Below are positions 8,780 to 20,394 of a stretch of 64,000 nucleotides of DNA, piece by piece. The number at the start of each line of letters is the position of its first letter. Within the stretch, counting starts at the first letter, position 1. The DNA comes from Phoma sp. XZ068 (lineage: Eukaryota > Ascomycota > Dothideomycetes > Pleosporales > Didymellaceae): NCBI GenBank assembly GCA_004835665.1, contig RBKR01000001.1:1-64000 (forward strand). Reading direction: 5' to 3'. The notes under the pieces were generated by a model, which saw only the letters and a program-made list of their open reading frames with translations, was not told the origin of the DNA and did no database searches. A program made the translations under genes and the position numbers.

Positions 8780-10573
8780 ATGTCACCATCTAATCTACCC
8801 TGGATCTCCGCGTTGGAAGATGCCGCCGAGCAATTCGATGGCGGGCCCCGGAGCTTCCCGCTAGCCAGCGAGTCGAGCTTTGCCCACAGGCTCGCATACG
8901 ACCCGCCGAACCTGGACTACCGAAAGCTGTTTTGGAACAAGGCCACTGTCTCGGACTCGCAGCGTGATGCTCTATTGCGCCCGCACAGCGCAGGCTGGCT
9001 GATTCCGGCCGAGACGAGTGTCTGCAAGCCTGTCTTTGTCGCCCACTCCGCGCTGTCGGCGATATGGCTGTTGAAGGAGACGCTCGACGAGGACGCGCTG
9101 CCTGCTGATGCTTGGGCCCGGCTGGTCTCTGCAGCGCAGGATCTTGCCAGCAGCCCGAGCGACGGCTTCCAGAAGGAACCCCCTTCAGCGCAGCGGCCCC
9201 GCGATTCCCCACCACCGTCGACAAAGCGTGCTGCTGCATCCAGCTCAGCGCGGCCGTTGAAGCGCCTCCGACAAGCCACCGAGCCTCCCAGCCCTGCGAC
9301 GCCGCTGGAAGCAGAGGACGAAGCGGAGGAACCTGAGCAGCTTGCGCCGCCCTGCGAACCCGAGGCGGCCGAGGACCCCAAAGAGCCCGTCCATGGACAG
9401 GTTGGACAGGAGGAACCCGCCCAGATCACAAGCGTCTCTAACAAAAACCGCCGTGCTGAGCGGGAGCGCGCCAGGAAGCTGGAGCTCATACGAGCGCAGA
9501 AGAAACAGGACCTTGGGTTGGTACCGCCGCCCGACTCAGCGTCTCGCAGGGAACACGGTGCCTATGCCTCCATCTCGCGGCAGGATGAGCCGTTCATCTC
9601 TTGGATCCTCAAGCAGCCGGTCGATGATGGCGACAACCTGTACAGCAGTGCCCCAGCGCCTTACCTGACAGCTTCTGGCATGCTCGACAAGGCCCGCTCC
9701 ATCGGCAATAATACCTCCCAGGCCTCTGCGGCTGCCTTTCTGCGGAGCTGGCGCACACAAGGTTCACCCTTTGCGCAGGAGTCCGTGGAGGATCGCCCGC
9801 CCGCTTCCTCGCGCACCCGCTGGTCGCTGTCGCAGAAGAGCAGTGCCTCGACGGTGCCGAAGAGCGCGCTCGCCTCCGCCTGGAGCCTGTGCGATCGCTA
9901 CGAGCAGGAGCTGGATATCATCCATATCAAGTACCGCTGGGCCATGGCTTTCCTCGGCAAGGCGTACACCGAGAGGATGGACCAGATCAAGGAGCAAGAC
10001 GTCGCCCGCAGCAGGGATGCCAAGAACCGAGGCGGCAGGGGCAAAGTCAGCTCCGAGGCCATGGACGCCCTGCTGCTGTCCGTCACCGCTACGTCGGGGC
10101 GTCAGCAGCGTCAGCGATTCAAGAAGCGGCTGCACCAAGCGCTCCGCTGGTACGAAGCAGCCAAGCAGCTTGGCTGGGGTATGCTCTGCCTGATGCCGCA
10201 CGACATCATCTCCAACTCGTGGGTCGAGAACGATCTCCGCATCCCCTTCTGGCACATCTGGCTCACGTTGGTTGCGAAGGCGAATCCGGTGGCCCACAAA
10301 GCAAGCATGGCCTTGGACGCCTGGCTAGGCTCAGAAGGCATCTCTGGCGGATCCATCAGCGAGAAGGCAACGCTGTCGATCGAGGCAAACACGCCGACAT
10401 CAGCGACGCAAGTGGAGGAGATTGAAGACAGCGAGCTGGAAGACGGCGAAGATGGTGACAACCACAGCGTCAAGCCTGCGCCCTCCCAAAGGACTACAAA
10501 CAGCCCTGCGGCCGCCCGTGCAATGCGCCAGCTTACCTTGATCGAGCTCTGTAAGCCTTTTGCAGGCACATAG
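8780..10573 (+). CDS. Hypothetical 597-aa subtelomeric protein
   Basis: I do not recognise this protein. It is a single uninterrupted 597-codon frame with an in-context ATG (ACAGTTATGTC). Three parts can be seen. An N-terminal region of about 120 residues is rich in aromatic and acidic residues. A disordered Pro/Glu/Ala-rich linker (about 130-220) is followed by a strongly basic helix around 225-250 (KNRRAERERARKLEL). A more globular C-terminal half (about 270-530, Trp-rich) ends in an acidic tail. The basic segment could bind nucleic acid or act as a nuclear signal. It is transcribed away from the helicase, is equally GC-rich and shows no RIP damage. The pair may form a subtelomeric unit, but I have no evidence for a joint function. 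Confidence 0.75.
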   Translation: MSPSNLPWISALEDAAEQFDGGPRSFPLASESSFAHRLAYDPPNLDYRKLFWNKATVSDSQRDALLRPHSAGWLIPAETSVCKPVFVAHSALSAIWLLKETLDEDALPADAWARLVSAAQDLASSPSDGFQKEPPSAQRPRDSPPPSTKRAAASSSARPLKRLRQATEPPSPATPLEAEDEAEEPEQLAPPCEPEAAEDPKEPVHGQVGQEEPAQITSVSNKNRRAERERARKLELIRAQKKQDLGLVPPPDSASRREHGAYASISRQDEPFISWILKQPVDDGDNLYSSAPAPYLTASGMLDKARSIGNNTSQASAAAFLRSWRTQGSPFAQESVEDRPPASSRTRWSLSQKSSASTVPKSALASAWSLCDRYEQELDIIHIKYRWAMAFLGKAYTERMDQIKEQDVARSRDAKNRGGRGKVSSEAMDALLLSVTATSGRQQRQRFKKRLHQALRWYEAAKQLGWGMLCLMPHDIISNSWVENDLRIPFWHIWLTLVAKANPVAHKASMALDAWLGSEGISGGSISEKATLSIEANTPTSATQVEEIEDSELEDGEDGDNHSVKPAPSQRTTNSPAAARAMRQLTLIELCKPFAGT

Positions 10574-10980
10574 TGTGCTGTAATCAATTGCTCTGTGCTG
10601 TGCATTTAGTGTGTTACTTTCTTGCGTTGGTGTTTACAGTGTTGATGTTCTGCTGTGTTGATGCAGTTGTTGTCCGCGCGCTAGCGCAACCCTAACCACA
10701 ACATTAAACCCTACCCCCATGATTTACAAAGCCGATTTCGCTACAACTTGCACAGGTAATGCGGGTTATTGTCGCAAAACATATGTCCAAGTTTGAAGCA
10801 GATCCAATCTGTTGTTGCAGAACGACCGTAGTTGGGAGAAAAACCAACCGTACCCATGATAAGATATCCGCGGCAAATCTGTAGCCCTGGTCCCTAACAA
10901 ATCCGTACCCCTAAATCAACCATTGGAATGGTTGGCCTACCCATCTGGGTTAGAGATACCTCTAAGCAGCCCTTAGTAGT
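10574..10980. other. Gene-free spacer between subtelomere and AT-rich block
   Basis: Ordinary base composition, no credible open frame. It holds degenerate telomere-like pieces (AACCCTAACCACAACATTAAACCCTACCC near 10688, broken by non-telomeric bases). Composition switches to TA-rich RIP-mutated DNA at about 10960-10990. Confidence 0.6.
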
Positions 10981-12866
10981 TAAAGTATAGTAAATAATTT
11001 ATATAGTATACTATTAGTATTACTAATAATAACTACTATACTAAGTAAGTATATATAAGGAAACTAGATAATACTTACTATAAGAACTAGCTTAGTCTTA
11101 GCTTAAGAGAGCTAGGTAGTAAGGCATTCTCTATAGAGTATATAGTATATACTTCTATCTTATAATAAGATAAGGCTCTTATTATATAGATTATTAAATA
11201 GCCTATTATAGAGTATACTAAATTTTATAGTACTACCTAGGTACTTTATACTAAGGCTTGCAAGCTTCTAGAGAAGGCATGCGTGCTAGGTAACCTATCT
11301 TCTTACTACTATACTACTTAGTTTCTATAAACCTAGTAGAAGTATAGTTTACTCTTTAGAGGTAGAGTTACTATATAGTATAATATACTTTACTACTTAT
11401 AGTAAGAGCGTAATATACCTTTATTATAGTCTGCCTACTCTAGTATAATAGATAGAGAGTTCTACCTAGCTTAGAATAGGTATAGATGCTATATAGGTAT
11501 ACTAGCTACTATAAATATTAAGTATAGGTAGGCTAAAGTGCTGCTAGGCAAGGTATATACTAATAAGATTCTTTAGATTTAAGAGGATAACTATATAATT
11601 AGTAGTAGTAGTAGTAGATTATATAGCTATAATAGTAAGAGGCAGGTCTATACTAAGGCTATTATAGCTCTACTAGTACTTATTAACCTATATACTACTT
11701 CTAAGGATAGAAAGGCTATCTATAAATACCTAATAGTAGCTATATACTAGTATAGAGTTACTAAGAGATTAGGCTAGAGTATACTTATACTTATACTATA
11801 TAATAAGATTATAAGCTTCTAGATTAAGTTTATAGTCTATACCTAGGGCCTAGATACCTAGATTAAACTAGTAAAGAAGATCTACCTAGATATCTATACT
11901 ACAAGCAAGGCACTTAAGAACTAGCTAAGGCTAGAAGGTATTACTAGGTATCCTATTAGTAAAAAAAAAATACTAAGTATTAAGGTAGATATACTAATAG
12001 TAAGCTATATAATTAAAGAGATTCTTAATAGTAAAGAGGATAATAATAGTATTATTAAGCTATTATAAGTATATATAAGCCTAGTAAGCTCTGTTGCAGA
12101 TATGCTACTATACTAGATAATATTACTAAAGCTATTCTACTCTATAAATAAAGTATAATATTCCTCTAGTATAGGTTACTTACTATATAGATATATAATA
12201 TTAGTAGGCTTTTTATATTTAAAAATTCTTACTATAGGTATTATATTTTTATAGTAGTTATAGCTTTATATTAGTTTAGTATAATAATAGTTAAACCTCT
12301 ACCTTACTAAAACTATACTAATAATATTATATAGTACTTCTATATAAACCTAATATAAAACTCTAATTTTAAGTATACTAATTAAATCTATAGGTATAGG
12401 TTAGAGTCTAATAACTTTTTATATTAAGTTACTACTTTTTATAACTCTAACTAATTTCTTTAAGATTTTAAAATTAGTAATACTCTTATTATTTAGAATA
12501 CTTAGGCCCCTAGAAAATCTATAGAACTATTACTATTTATTCTAGAAAAGTTAGAATAACTCTATCCTTATAAAGGAGTATTTCTATATTATATTTTAAG
12601 ATATTATAGCTAAAAGTAAAGAGTTATATAATCTTAGTAGAGTAGCTAGCTTACTTACCTAGCTAGTTTACTTACTATTTATATTACTTATATAAGCTAC
12701 TCTAAAGTATAACTATACTAAAAAGTTAGAGTTAGAGTTATAAGGACTTTTCTCTAGTTACTATTTATTATTCTAAAGAATATACTAATCTAGTTATACT
12801 ATATTAATAGTATATAGTTAGTTACTAGCCTAGCTATTTTAATAGCTTTATATATTAATATTAATA
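10981..12866. other. RIP-mutated repeat relic, family not identified
   Basis: The stretch is saturated with TpA, and CTA/TAG words dominate while CpA and CpG are scarce, as left by repeat-induced point mutation. No open frame survives in any phase. It must be an old transposable element, but I could not recognise protein motifs after the mutation. The same unidentified DNA resumes at 22133 on the far side of the chromovirus, so the two flanks were once continuous. Confidence 0.6.
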
Positions 12867-12871
12867 CTAGC

Positions 12872-13104
12872 TGTTAGACACATAGCTTATAGGAGTTAAA
12901 TACTTATATTACTATGCTTGGGTAGGGCGTAGTCACTAGAGTTACCTCTGTGCAGAGTAACTAGAGTATATAGAGCCTAGCTTAGCTGTTTGTTACAAGG
13001 TAGTAAACAGTCTACTATTAATTAACCTTGTTTAGGACTATTATAGTCCTGCCTGCTTGTATTAATACTTCTCTCCCTAGTGCCCCTAGCTATCAAGCCT
13101 AACA
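12872..13104 (+). repeat. 5' LTR of chromovirus copy A
   Basis: 233 bp, TGTTAGACAC...AGCCTAACA, with matching inverted ends. It differs from the 3' LTR mainly by transitions. It directly follows the CTAGC target duplicate. Confidence 0.95.
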
Positions 13105-13379
13105 TTCTATTTGCTCCCTTTACTAGGGAGTAGATTATAGTATTATAGAATAAGTAACTAATCAAGCCCTATTATAGAGGAACTTACCCTAGAACTACTA
13201 GAAGCCTCTTTTCCTGTAGCAATAGGGGAGTCCTTAACCTCAAGGACAGCAGGAACTCAGGACATAATGCCAAGGGACAATTAACCTATTATCTCCTTAA
13301 ATACAACAAACAAGGCACGAGGCTTGCTAGTACAAGCTAGTAGACCCTCTAACAGGTTATAGCAGCCTATAGAGGCCTA

Positions 13380-14400
13380 GAATACCCTAGTAGTAGACAG
13401 TGTAGAATAAGAGCTATAAGAGTTAGAAGCTTAGTATAAGAGGGCTACAAAGATGCAACAAGTAGCTTGCCTTAAGGAAATAAAGGCTAGATACCTTGCT
13501 AGAGATGTTAATGCCCTACAAGCTATCCCTAGTAGAGCTCTGTTGGCTATAGCAGTTCCTGTAGTCCTAACTTTAGGTTTACCTTACCCTAAGCTACTAT
13601 ATATATTTACTAAGTAGACATATATAGTATATAACTGCTAGAAGCAAGATTATAAGTAGTTTTTTAATAGACTGCCTGCTAACTTCCTACAGGAGGTGTA
13701 AAAGGTTGATTTTAGCATACAGTACCTATTAGAGACTATAAAGACCTTATAGTTAGTATACTATACTAACCAACTTTATACAAATCCCTTATAGAAACTA
13801 ACCTAGGAAGCTATAAAAGCTATAATACTAGGCTCCCTAGGCACTATCTTAGAAAGGAGACAAAAAGTATATAAGGCCTTAAGTTGTGCTAAAATACTTC
13901 CTTATAGCAGTCCTACAGATTTACTAGATTATATAAGGCCTTACTAGGAAGAACTAGGCAATACGTATAGAGCAAACCTCCAAGTAATTAGATATATCTA
14001 TATATTGCCTGAAGAGATACAAAGGCAGCTATTTATATACCTAGAGGAGCATTGTATAACACTTAGCTAGGTAGAAGAGGTTACCAATATAATTTATTAA
14101 CAGAGAGGCTGTCCTAAGAGCTTAAAGGAAGAAAAACCTCCTAAGAAGTTAGGGAAGTAGAAAGGCAACTTAAAAGATACAAAGGGGTCTAAAGAGGCTA
14201 CAAAGCATAAGAAAGAGGGTAGTCCTAACTATAGTAGCCTAAAGAGGCCTAAGGGGTTGAAGCCAAGAGCAGACTACTCTACAGTAACCTATTATAGGTG
14301 TAGAGAGGTAGGACACATTAGACCAAAGTGTCTAAACCCTAATAAGTCTATAAAACCTAAAGAAGGGGGGGACTTAGGAAAAAGCAAGAGGTAGAAGGAT
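13380..14400 (+). pseudogene. gag relic of chromovirus copy A
   Basis: A stop-riddled coding trace. It ends in a basic Lys-rich region and a CCHC zinc knuckle at 14290-14331 that now reads YYRCREVGHIRPKC; the first Cys has become Tyr, as expected from TGT to TAT by RIP. This is the nucleocapsid part of gag. It is non-functional here. Confidence 0.75.
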
Positions 14401-14743
14401 TAGATCTGCTCCTTCTTGCCTATATCTCTTATATACAGGAGAGTAAGGATCTTAGCACCCTTTGCGCAGTATTACACCCTTAGCTAGTACAGCTACTTAT
14501 AGTAGAAGTAACTATAGGATCTTCTAGACTAATAGAGGCCTTAGTAGATAGGGGCTCCTAGCTTAATTTGCTCTCTATAATTATAGCAAAGGAGTAAAAT
14601 CTCTATATAGATCCCCTGCCTGAATTCCTTGCAGAAAGGGTAGATAGGTCTATAATATAGATATACAGCACTATAACTATAAGAATAACTATAGTTAACT
14701 TACAAGGCTGTAAGGAGGCAGGTAATATACTATTTATAGTTAC

Positions 14744-14793
14744 TAACGTAAACCACCACCGAGAGCGACAACCCACCGAGAGCGACAAAATCT
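14744..14793 (+). repeat. Left terminal inverted repeat of the Fot/pogo transposon, with TA duplication
   Basis: TA at 14744-14745 is the target duplicate. The inverted repeat starts at 14746 with ACGTAAACCACC and matches the right end perfectly for 48 bp. Inside it the 16-mer CCACCGAGAGCGACAA occurs twice, one base apart. Confidence 0.97.
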
Positions 14794-16594
14794 GCCAAGA
14801 CCACTCCTCCTCCTTTCATCCTAACATGTCTCAACAACACAACGCGCAATATCAACAAGACGAAGGTAGGGTCCAGCTTGCCCTTCTAGCCTATCGTTCA
14901 GATGAATTTCCAAGCCTGCGACGCGCTGCTGCAGCATTCAACGTTAATCATCATACCCTATCTAAACGTGCCAAGGGAATACCATTTCGACTCGAAACAC
15001 GCGTGAACTGCCTCAAGCTTACTGCAATAGAGGAAGAGACGATTATCCAATACATACTTGACCTTGACGCGCGAGGCTTTGCGCCCCGGCTGTGTGAGGT
15101 GGCAGATATGGCTGATAAACTGTTGGGTGTGCGTGATGGAAAGCCAGTTGGCAAGCACTGGGCTGCGCGCTTTGTGACGCGCTCAGATAGGCTCAAGATG
15201 GCGTTCAATCGAGCAAAGGATAGGCAGAGGATAATGCAGGAAGATCCTGAGGTCATTGGCGCGTGGTTCAAGTTGGTAGAGGATACCAAAGCCAAGTACG
15301 GCGTCCATGACGACGACGTGCACAACTTTGACGAGACTGGCTTCCAGATGGGCGTCATTGGGTCCATGAAGGTCGTCACAGGCTCTGATAGACGTACTCG
15401 ACCAGAGCTCGTTCAGCCAGGAGATCGCGAGTGGGTTACAGTCATCCAGAGTATCTGCGCTGCTGGCCACGCAACCCCGCCATTTATCATCTACAAAGGG
15501 CGTGTCCACATCTCTGCATGGTACGAGGAGGCAGATATACCGCGTAATTGGAAGCTCTCTGTCTCAGAGAACGGATGGACAAACAACGCGCTTGGCCTGG
15601 AGTGGTTGAAGCACTTTGACACGCATACAACAGCGCGTCAGGTGGGGGTATACCGGCTGCTCATTTTGGACGGTCACGAGAGCCACCTTAACCAGGAGTT
15701 CAAGGACTATTGCTTGGAGAACAAGATCCTTACGCTCTGTATGCCTCCCCATTCATCACACATCCTCCAGCCACTTGATGTGGTCTGCTTCTCGCCATTG
15801 AAGCGGAAGTACTCCCAACGCGTCCGAGACTTGGCACGCCGACGCGTCTTCCACATCAACAAGGAAGGCTTCCTACCTGCCTTCAAGGACGCGTTTTTTG
15901 ACGTATTCACACAGGCTAATTGTCGAAAGGCCTTTGAGGCATCAGGACTAGTCCCTGTCAACGCGCAGGTAGTGTTGGATCGCCTGGAGACACGGTTGCG
16001 TACCCCGCCTCAACCCCCACTACCAACAACCCCGTGGCAGTCGAAGACTCCAAGCAATACGCATGAATTTGGGTCTCAGTCAAAGCTTGTGAGCGAGTCT
16101 TTTACTCGGTCACCAGTTGCTGCCCAAGCTGGCTTCTCACAGCTTGTAAAGGGAGCTGAACTAATGCTGCATCAAAATGCGCTTCTTGCTGCCCGCAATA
16201 CTGAGCTTGAAGAGCAATTGGCAGTGATGACCAAGCGGAAAGGGCGCAAAAGGAAGCAGATTCAGCATGGGGGTACATTGGAGTATGGAGTAGGGTCAGC
16301 GCAGGTAGCTGCTGAGGCGTCTGTGGTGGCTTTGTCGTCCAAAAGGACTCGAGGTGGTGGTGATCAAGAAATAGCACAACCAGCTCTACGGCGCTGTGGG
16401 AACTGTGGAGGGACTGGGCACAACGCTCGTACGTGCAAAAAGGATTCAGAAGACACTTCTGAATCAGATGCGAGCACAAGGTTCATAGGATCCTTGTTTG
16501 ATAGCGATGAATCTGATAATTCATAACTAGTGTTAGTCGTGCCAAGAGATTTTGTCGCTCTCGGTGGGTTGTCGCTCTCGGTGGTGGTTTACGT
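14746..16594 (+). mobile_element. Intact Fot/pogo-type (Tc1/mariner) DNA transposon
   Basis: A complete 1849-bp element with 48-bp perfect inverted repeats, flanked by TA on both sides and containing one intact transposase gene. The empty site is visible in copy B of the host retrotransposon near 34343, where the same surrounding sequence is uninterrupted. The element has normal base composition and no RIP damage, so it inserted after the chromovirus had been mutated. Confidence 0.97.
14826..16526 (+). CDS. Transposase, pogo/Fot type (DDE superfamily, CENP-B-like DNA binding)
   Basis: A 566-aa intact frame beginning 80 bp inside the left inverted repeat. Residues about 15-130 hold the helix-turn-helix and CENP-B-type DNA-binding region. 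The catalytic DDE core shows the first Asp in HNFDETGF (about 168), the second in LLILDGHESH (about 280) and the third in HILQPLDVV (about 315). The C-terminus carries a CX2CX4HX4C zinc knuckle (CGNCGGTGHNARTC, about 527-540), an accessory nucleic-acid-binding piece. It cuts the element out and inserts it at TA dinucleotides. With intact ends and gene it may still be active; that is inference. Confidence 0.95.
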   Translation: MSQQHNAQYQQDEGRVQLALLAYRSDEFPSLRRAAAAFNVNHHTLSKRAKGIPFRLETRVNCLKLTAIEEETIIQYILDLDARGFAPRLCEVADMADKLLGVRDGKPVGKHWAARFVTRSDRLKMAFNRAKDRQRIMQEDPEVIGAWFKLVEDTKAKYGVHDDDVHNFDETGFQMGVIGSMKVVTGSDRRTRPELVQPGDREWVTVIQSICAAGHATPPFIIYKGRVHISAWYEEADIPRNWKLSVSENGWTNNALGLEWLKHFDTHTTARQVGVYRLLILDGHESHLNQEFKDYCLENKILTLCMPPHSSHILQPLDVVCFSPLKRKYSQRVRDLARRRVFHINKEGFLPAFKDAFFDVFTQANCRKAFEASGLVPVNAQVVLDRLETRLRTPPQPPLPTTPWQSKTPSNTHEFGSQSKLVSESFTRSPVAAQAGFSQLVKGAELMLHQNALLAARNTELEEQLAVMTKRKGRKRKQIQHGGTLEYGVGSAQVAAEASVVALSSKRTRGGGDQEIAQPALRRCGNCGGTGHNARTCKKDSEDTSESDASTRFIGSLFDSDESDNS

Positions 16595-16596
16595 TA
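16547..16596 (-). repeat. Right terminal inverted repeat of the Fot/pogo transposon, with TA duplication
   Basis: Reverse complement of the left repeat over 48 bp, ending GGTTTACGT at 16594 and followed by the TA target duplicate at 16595-16596. The retrotransposon sequence (ACCTTAGAAGG) resumes directly afterwards. Confidence 0.97.
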
Positions 16597-19500
16597 ACCT
16601 TAGAAGGTACTAAATATATTTAGGCCTGCCTTAGATTAACATGTGTTAGCCTAAGATTAATTATGTAACTTGGCGTATGCTCTTTAGAGGGACAAAAGTC
16701 AAGAGTATAGCTAAATTCTCTAAGGTAGCGTTAGAAGATATAGAAGAGTTTAATTGCACTATGCGTAACCCCTAGACAGATATATATACCTGTCTTGTAG
16801 CCTTTACAGGCTAGAACAGGCTAGATCAACCTAATGTAGACAAAATGCCTATATACTATACTAATTTTGTAGATATTGTATTAGAAGATAACGCACAGTG
16901 TTTACCCAACTACAGCTTGAACAACTTGGTAATTAATTTAGCTAAAGGAACTACACCCCTGTATTAGCCCTTATATAGTCTATTAGAGGCAGAATTAGTA
17001 GTGTTGCAGAAATACCTAGTTAACTATATAGCTAGAGGCTGGATTTAATGCTTAAGATCCTCTGCTAGGGCCCTAATATTATTTGCAAAGAAGAAGGATA
17101 GCAGTTTGCGCCTTTGTATAGACTTTAGAGGCCTTAATAAGATAACTATAAAGAACTAGCACCTATTACTCTTAATCTCTAAATCCCTAGATTGCCTCTT
17201 AAAGGCAAGGGTGTTTACTAAACTAGATATTAAGGACGCCTATTATTAGATCTAAATAAGGGAAGGAGATAAATAGAAGACTGTATTCTAGACTAGATAC
17301 AGTTATTTTAAGTACACTATTATACCCTTTAGCCTAATAAATATACCTGCTTAGTTCTAGGCATATATAAACAAAGCCTTGGCAGGACTAGTAGATGTTA
17401 CGTGCATTGTATACTTGGATAATATCTTAATATTCTTAAATATAGAAGAAGAGCATATTACCTATATTTAAGAAATTCTAGAATGATTATAGCAATATAA
17501 GCTGTATATCAAGCTATTAAAGTGCAAATGGCACATACAGCGCACAGAGTACCTTGGATATGTAGTATCTCTACAAGGGGTTAGTATTAACCTAGAAAGG
17601 GCCAAAACAATCTAAGATTGGCCATTACCAGCCACAGTACGCAATATACGCGTTTTTGTAGAATTTATAAACTATTATTAACGCTTTATTAAAGGATTCA
17701 GCTGTATAGTACTCCTACTTATAACATTAACAAGAAAGAACCTAGGTTAGGCCTAGGCCGGGCTAGCTATAAAGAGGGAGAAAAGCCAGCTGCTGCGCTT
17801 GCCAGAGGCAGCAAAGAAAGCCTTTAAGTAGCTAAAGAACGCCTTTTTAACAGTCCTAATCCTTACTTACTTTAAGAAGAGAAAATAAACTAGATTAGAA
17901 GTTAATGCTTTAGGTAGAGCAATTTTAGGCATACTAAGCTAATATAGCCCAGGATAGGGCAAGGTAGACTAATAAAGGCCAATAGGCTTTTATTTGCGCA
18001 AGCTTATCCAAGCGGAGTATAACTATAACATACACAATTAGGAATTACTAGTAATTATAAAGAGTATAAAGTACTAGCAATATTACCTCTAGAGGATCTA
18101 TTTTAAAATTCTTACAGACTATATAAACCTAAAATAGTTTATAGAGACTAAGGTGTTAAACTACTAGCAGGTTTAGTTATACTTAGTACTAAGCTAGTAT
18201 AATTTTACCTTAACTTACTAACCTAGGAAAATAAACCTAGTAGATAGGCTATTAAGGAGACCTAATTATATAAGTAAGGCGCAAAAGCCCTCCTAAAAGT
18301 ATAATTAGGCATTTGTACAACCAATAAAGGACCTCTTGAATAGGAAAAGAGACCTAAGCACTTTAGTAGCTGCAGTAATAATATAGTTAAAGGCAATATA
18401 TACCCTACTAGAGGAAACAAGCACAGCTCTTTAGGAATTCTAGAAGGCCAATAAGCAATCTCTAAGGGAACCTAGAACTATAGAAAAGGAGTCTAACACA
18501 GAAATAGACACTAAGACAGATACTAGTGTTGTAGAGCCTAAAACAGCCTATAATAGCCTAGAACGCTCTACTATATCCTAGTTAGGCGTCAAGGAGCTAG
18601 TAACACTACAGGAAAGAGCAGAAGCCCTACAGAAATACTATAATAACCTAATAGCAGGATATTTTAGTGCAAGAAGGACATTAGAGAAACTCTAGCACTA
18701 ATATATATAGAAGGGTATAAGAGAGGACGTAGCTCAGTACTGCAGGGAGTGTATACCCTATAGAAGGTTAACACTAGCAAGGCATAAACTGTACAGGCTG
18801 CTAGCACCACTCTTACTACCTAACAGACTATAGGAGGAAGTTATAATAGATTTTATTATAGAACTCCCCTCTAGCAAGATAAGTAGTATAGTATATAATG
18901 CAGTGTTAGTAGTGGTGTGCTAATTGACTAAAATAGCCTATTACATCCTAGCTAGGGGTGATTAGGACAGAGTTAACCTAGTACAGTCCTAGATAAGGGA
19001 GATAATCTAATTGCACAGAGCCTCTAAATAAATTATTTCTAACTAGGGCCCTCTAATAAATACAAAATACTAGGACACCTTTTAATATTATCTAAACTCT
19101 AGGAGGGTTCTTATGTCTGCCTATTACCTACAGACAGACAGACAGACAGAAAGGCAGAACTAGACCTTAGAATAATATCTTTAATGCTACTGTTTGTTAG
19201 AATAGGACAATTAGGCCCTATAGATTTTAGTAGCAGAGTTTGCGTATAATAATAGTGTATACTTAACTATTAAGACTACACCCTTCTAGGCAAACTATAG
19301 TTTAGACTCTAGGGGGGCAGACTAGCCTAGTATAGCCCTTGGCTAGAGTAAATTGCCTCTTAGGAGGCAGGTTGCGACCAAACTCCTAGAACTATAACAG
19401 GAATATAAGAAGAAGATACTTGCAGCAAATATATATCAACAGGTATACTAGAATAAGTTAAGGTTACCTATTCTATTCACTGTAGGCGACTAAGTTATAG

Positions 19501-20059
19501 TTTTAAACTAACATATGCGATTAACTAGGCCAAAACGCAAACTAGATTAGAAGTATGTAGGCCTAGGGCGTATAATAGCCTAGATTAGGCTATTATTATT
19601 TAAAGTAGACCTACCTAGACTCTAAAGCGTTTATCTAGTCTTCTATATATTATTATTAGAACCTTTTAACCTAAAAGGCCTACTTCCACACCTAGTAACC
19701 CCAATTCTAGACACTCTTTGCACTTATAGTAATAATATATAGGAAGTAGAAAAAATACTTAAATAAAAGCAAGATAAGGATAGAAATTAGCTCTATCACG
19801 TAAAATAGGCTAATTTTTTCTCTAAAGAGAACTTATAGGAGCCTAGGGTTAATATATCCTCTAATACCCTTAAATAGTTCTAGGAAAGGGAGAAAATACT
19901 ACCTAGGCAACAGAGTAAACAGCAATAACCTAAGAGGCGCCTAGGACAGCCGCCTAAGAAAAGGGAAAAATATCCCAATACTTAGGAAAATTATAGAAAT
20001 CCTAAGTATACTACTACTACTAAAGTTAAAAAAGTTACCTTTACTATTTTTCCTACTAG

Positions 20060-20225
20060 GTTTTAGGTGTTTAATAGCACTTAATAATAGTAGAAGGTAC
20101 TAGGAGCTATAATAGCCTATAATATTATAAAATAGTATAGAAAGGCTACTAGCATGTAATTAACAATAGTAGGAGGTGCTAGGGGCTATAATAGCCTATT
20201 ACATTATAAAACAGCATAGAAAGGT
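20060..20225 (+). repeat. About 78-bp tandem duplication inside copy A
   Basis: The block TAGTAGAAGGTACTAGGAGC...ATAGAAAGG appears twice in copy A, but only once in copy B near 37835. It arose after the two copies separated and has no coding role that I can see. Confidence 0.7.
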
Positions 20226-20394
20226 TACAAGAGTAGAATTTAAATAAACTATAACTATTAATAGCTGCTAAAGCAGCAGAAAACTAGGTATTATCCTATA
20301 TACACTAGAAGGGGCTATATTACCCTATTATATACTATTTTACCCTAGAATTACTAAATACGCCTTAGAATACCTTAAAACTACCTATTACCTC

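Larger units (their letters stand above)
14440..19900 (+). pseudogene. pol relic (protease-RT-RNase H-integrase-chromodomain), interrupted
   Basis: Traces in order are as follows. A protease-like VDxGS is at about 14544. Reverse transcriptase shows RLCIDFRGLNKIT near 17110, TKLDIKDAYY near 17220 and YLDNIL at 17412-17429. Integrase has its Cys pair near 18740 and LQTDRQTERQN at 19129-19161. A chromodomain-like VEKIL...YHVK...ENLxEP lies at about 19745-19850. The chromodomain places it among chromoviruses. Many in-frame TAG/TAA codons inactivate it, and the Fot-type transposon splits protease from RT. Confidence 0.85.

Noticed and set aside
11000..12860. Regular CTA/TAG/TATA patterns that could suggest satellite DNA or a CRISPR-like array
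   Set aside because: No fixed period or conserved unit; the pattern is explained by RIP exhausting CpA and CpG.
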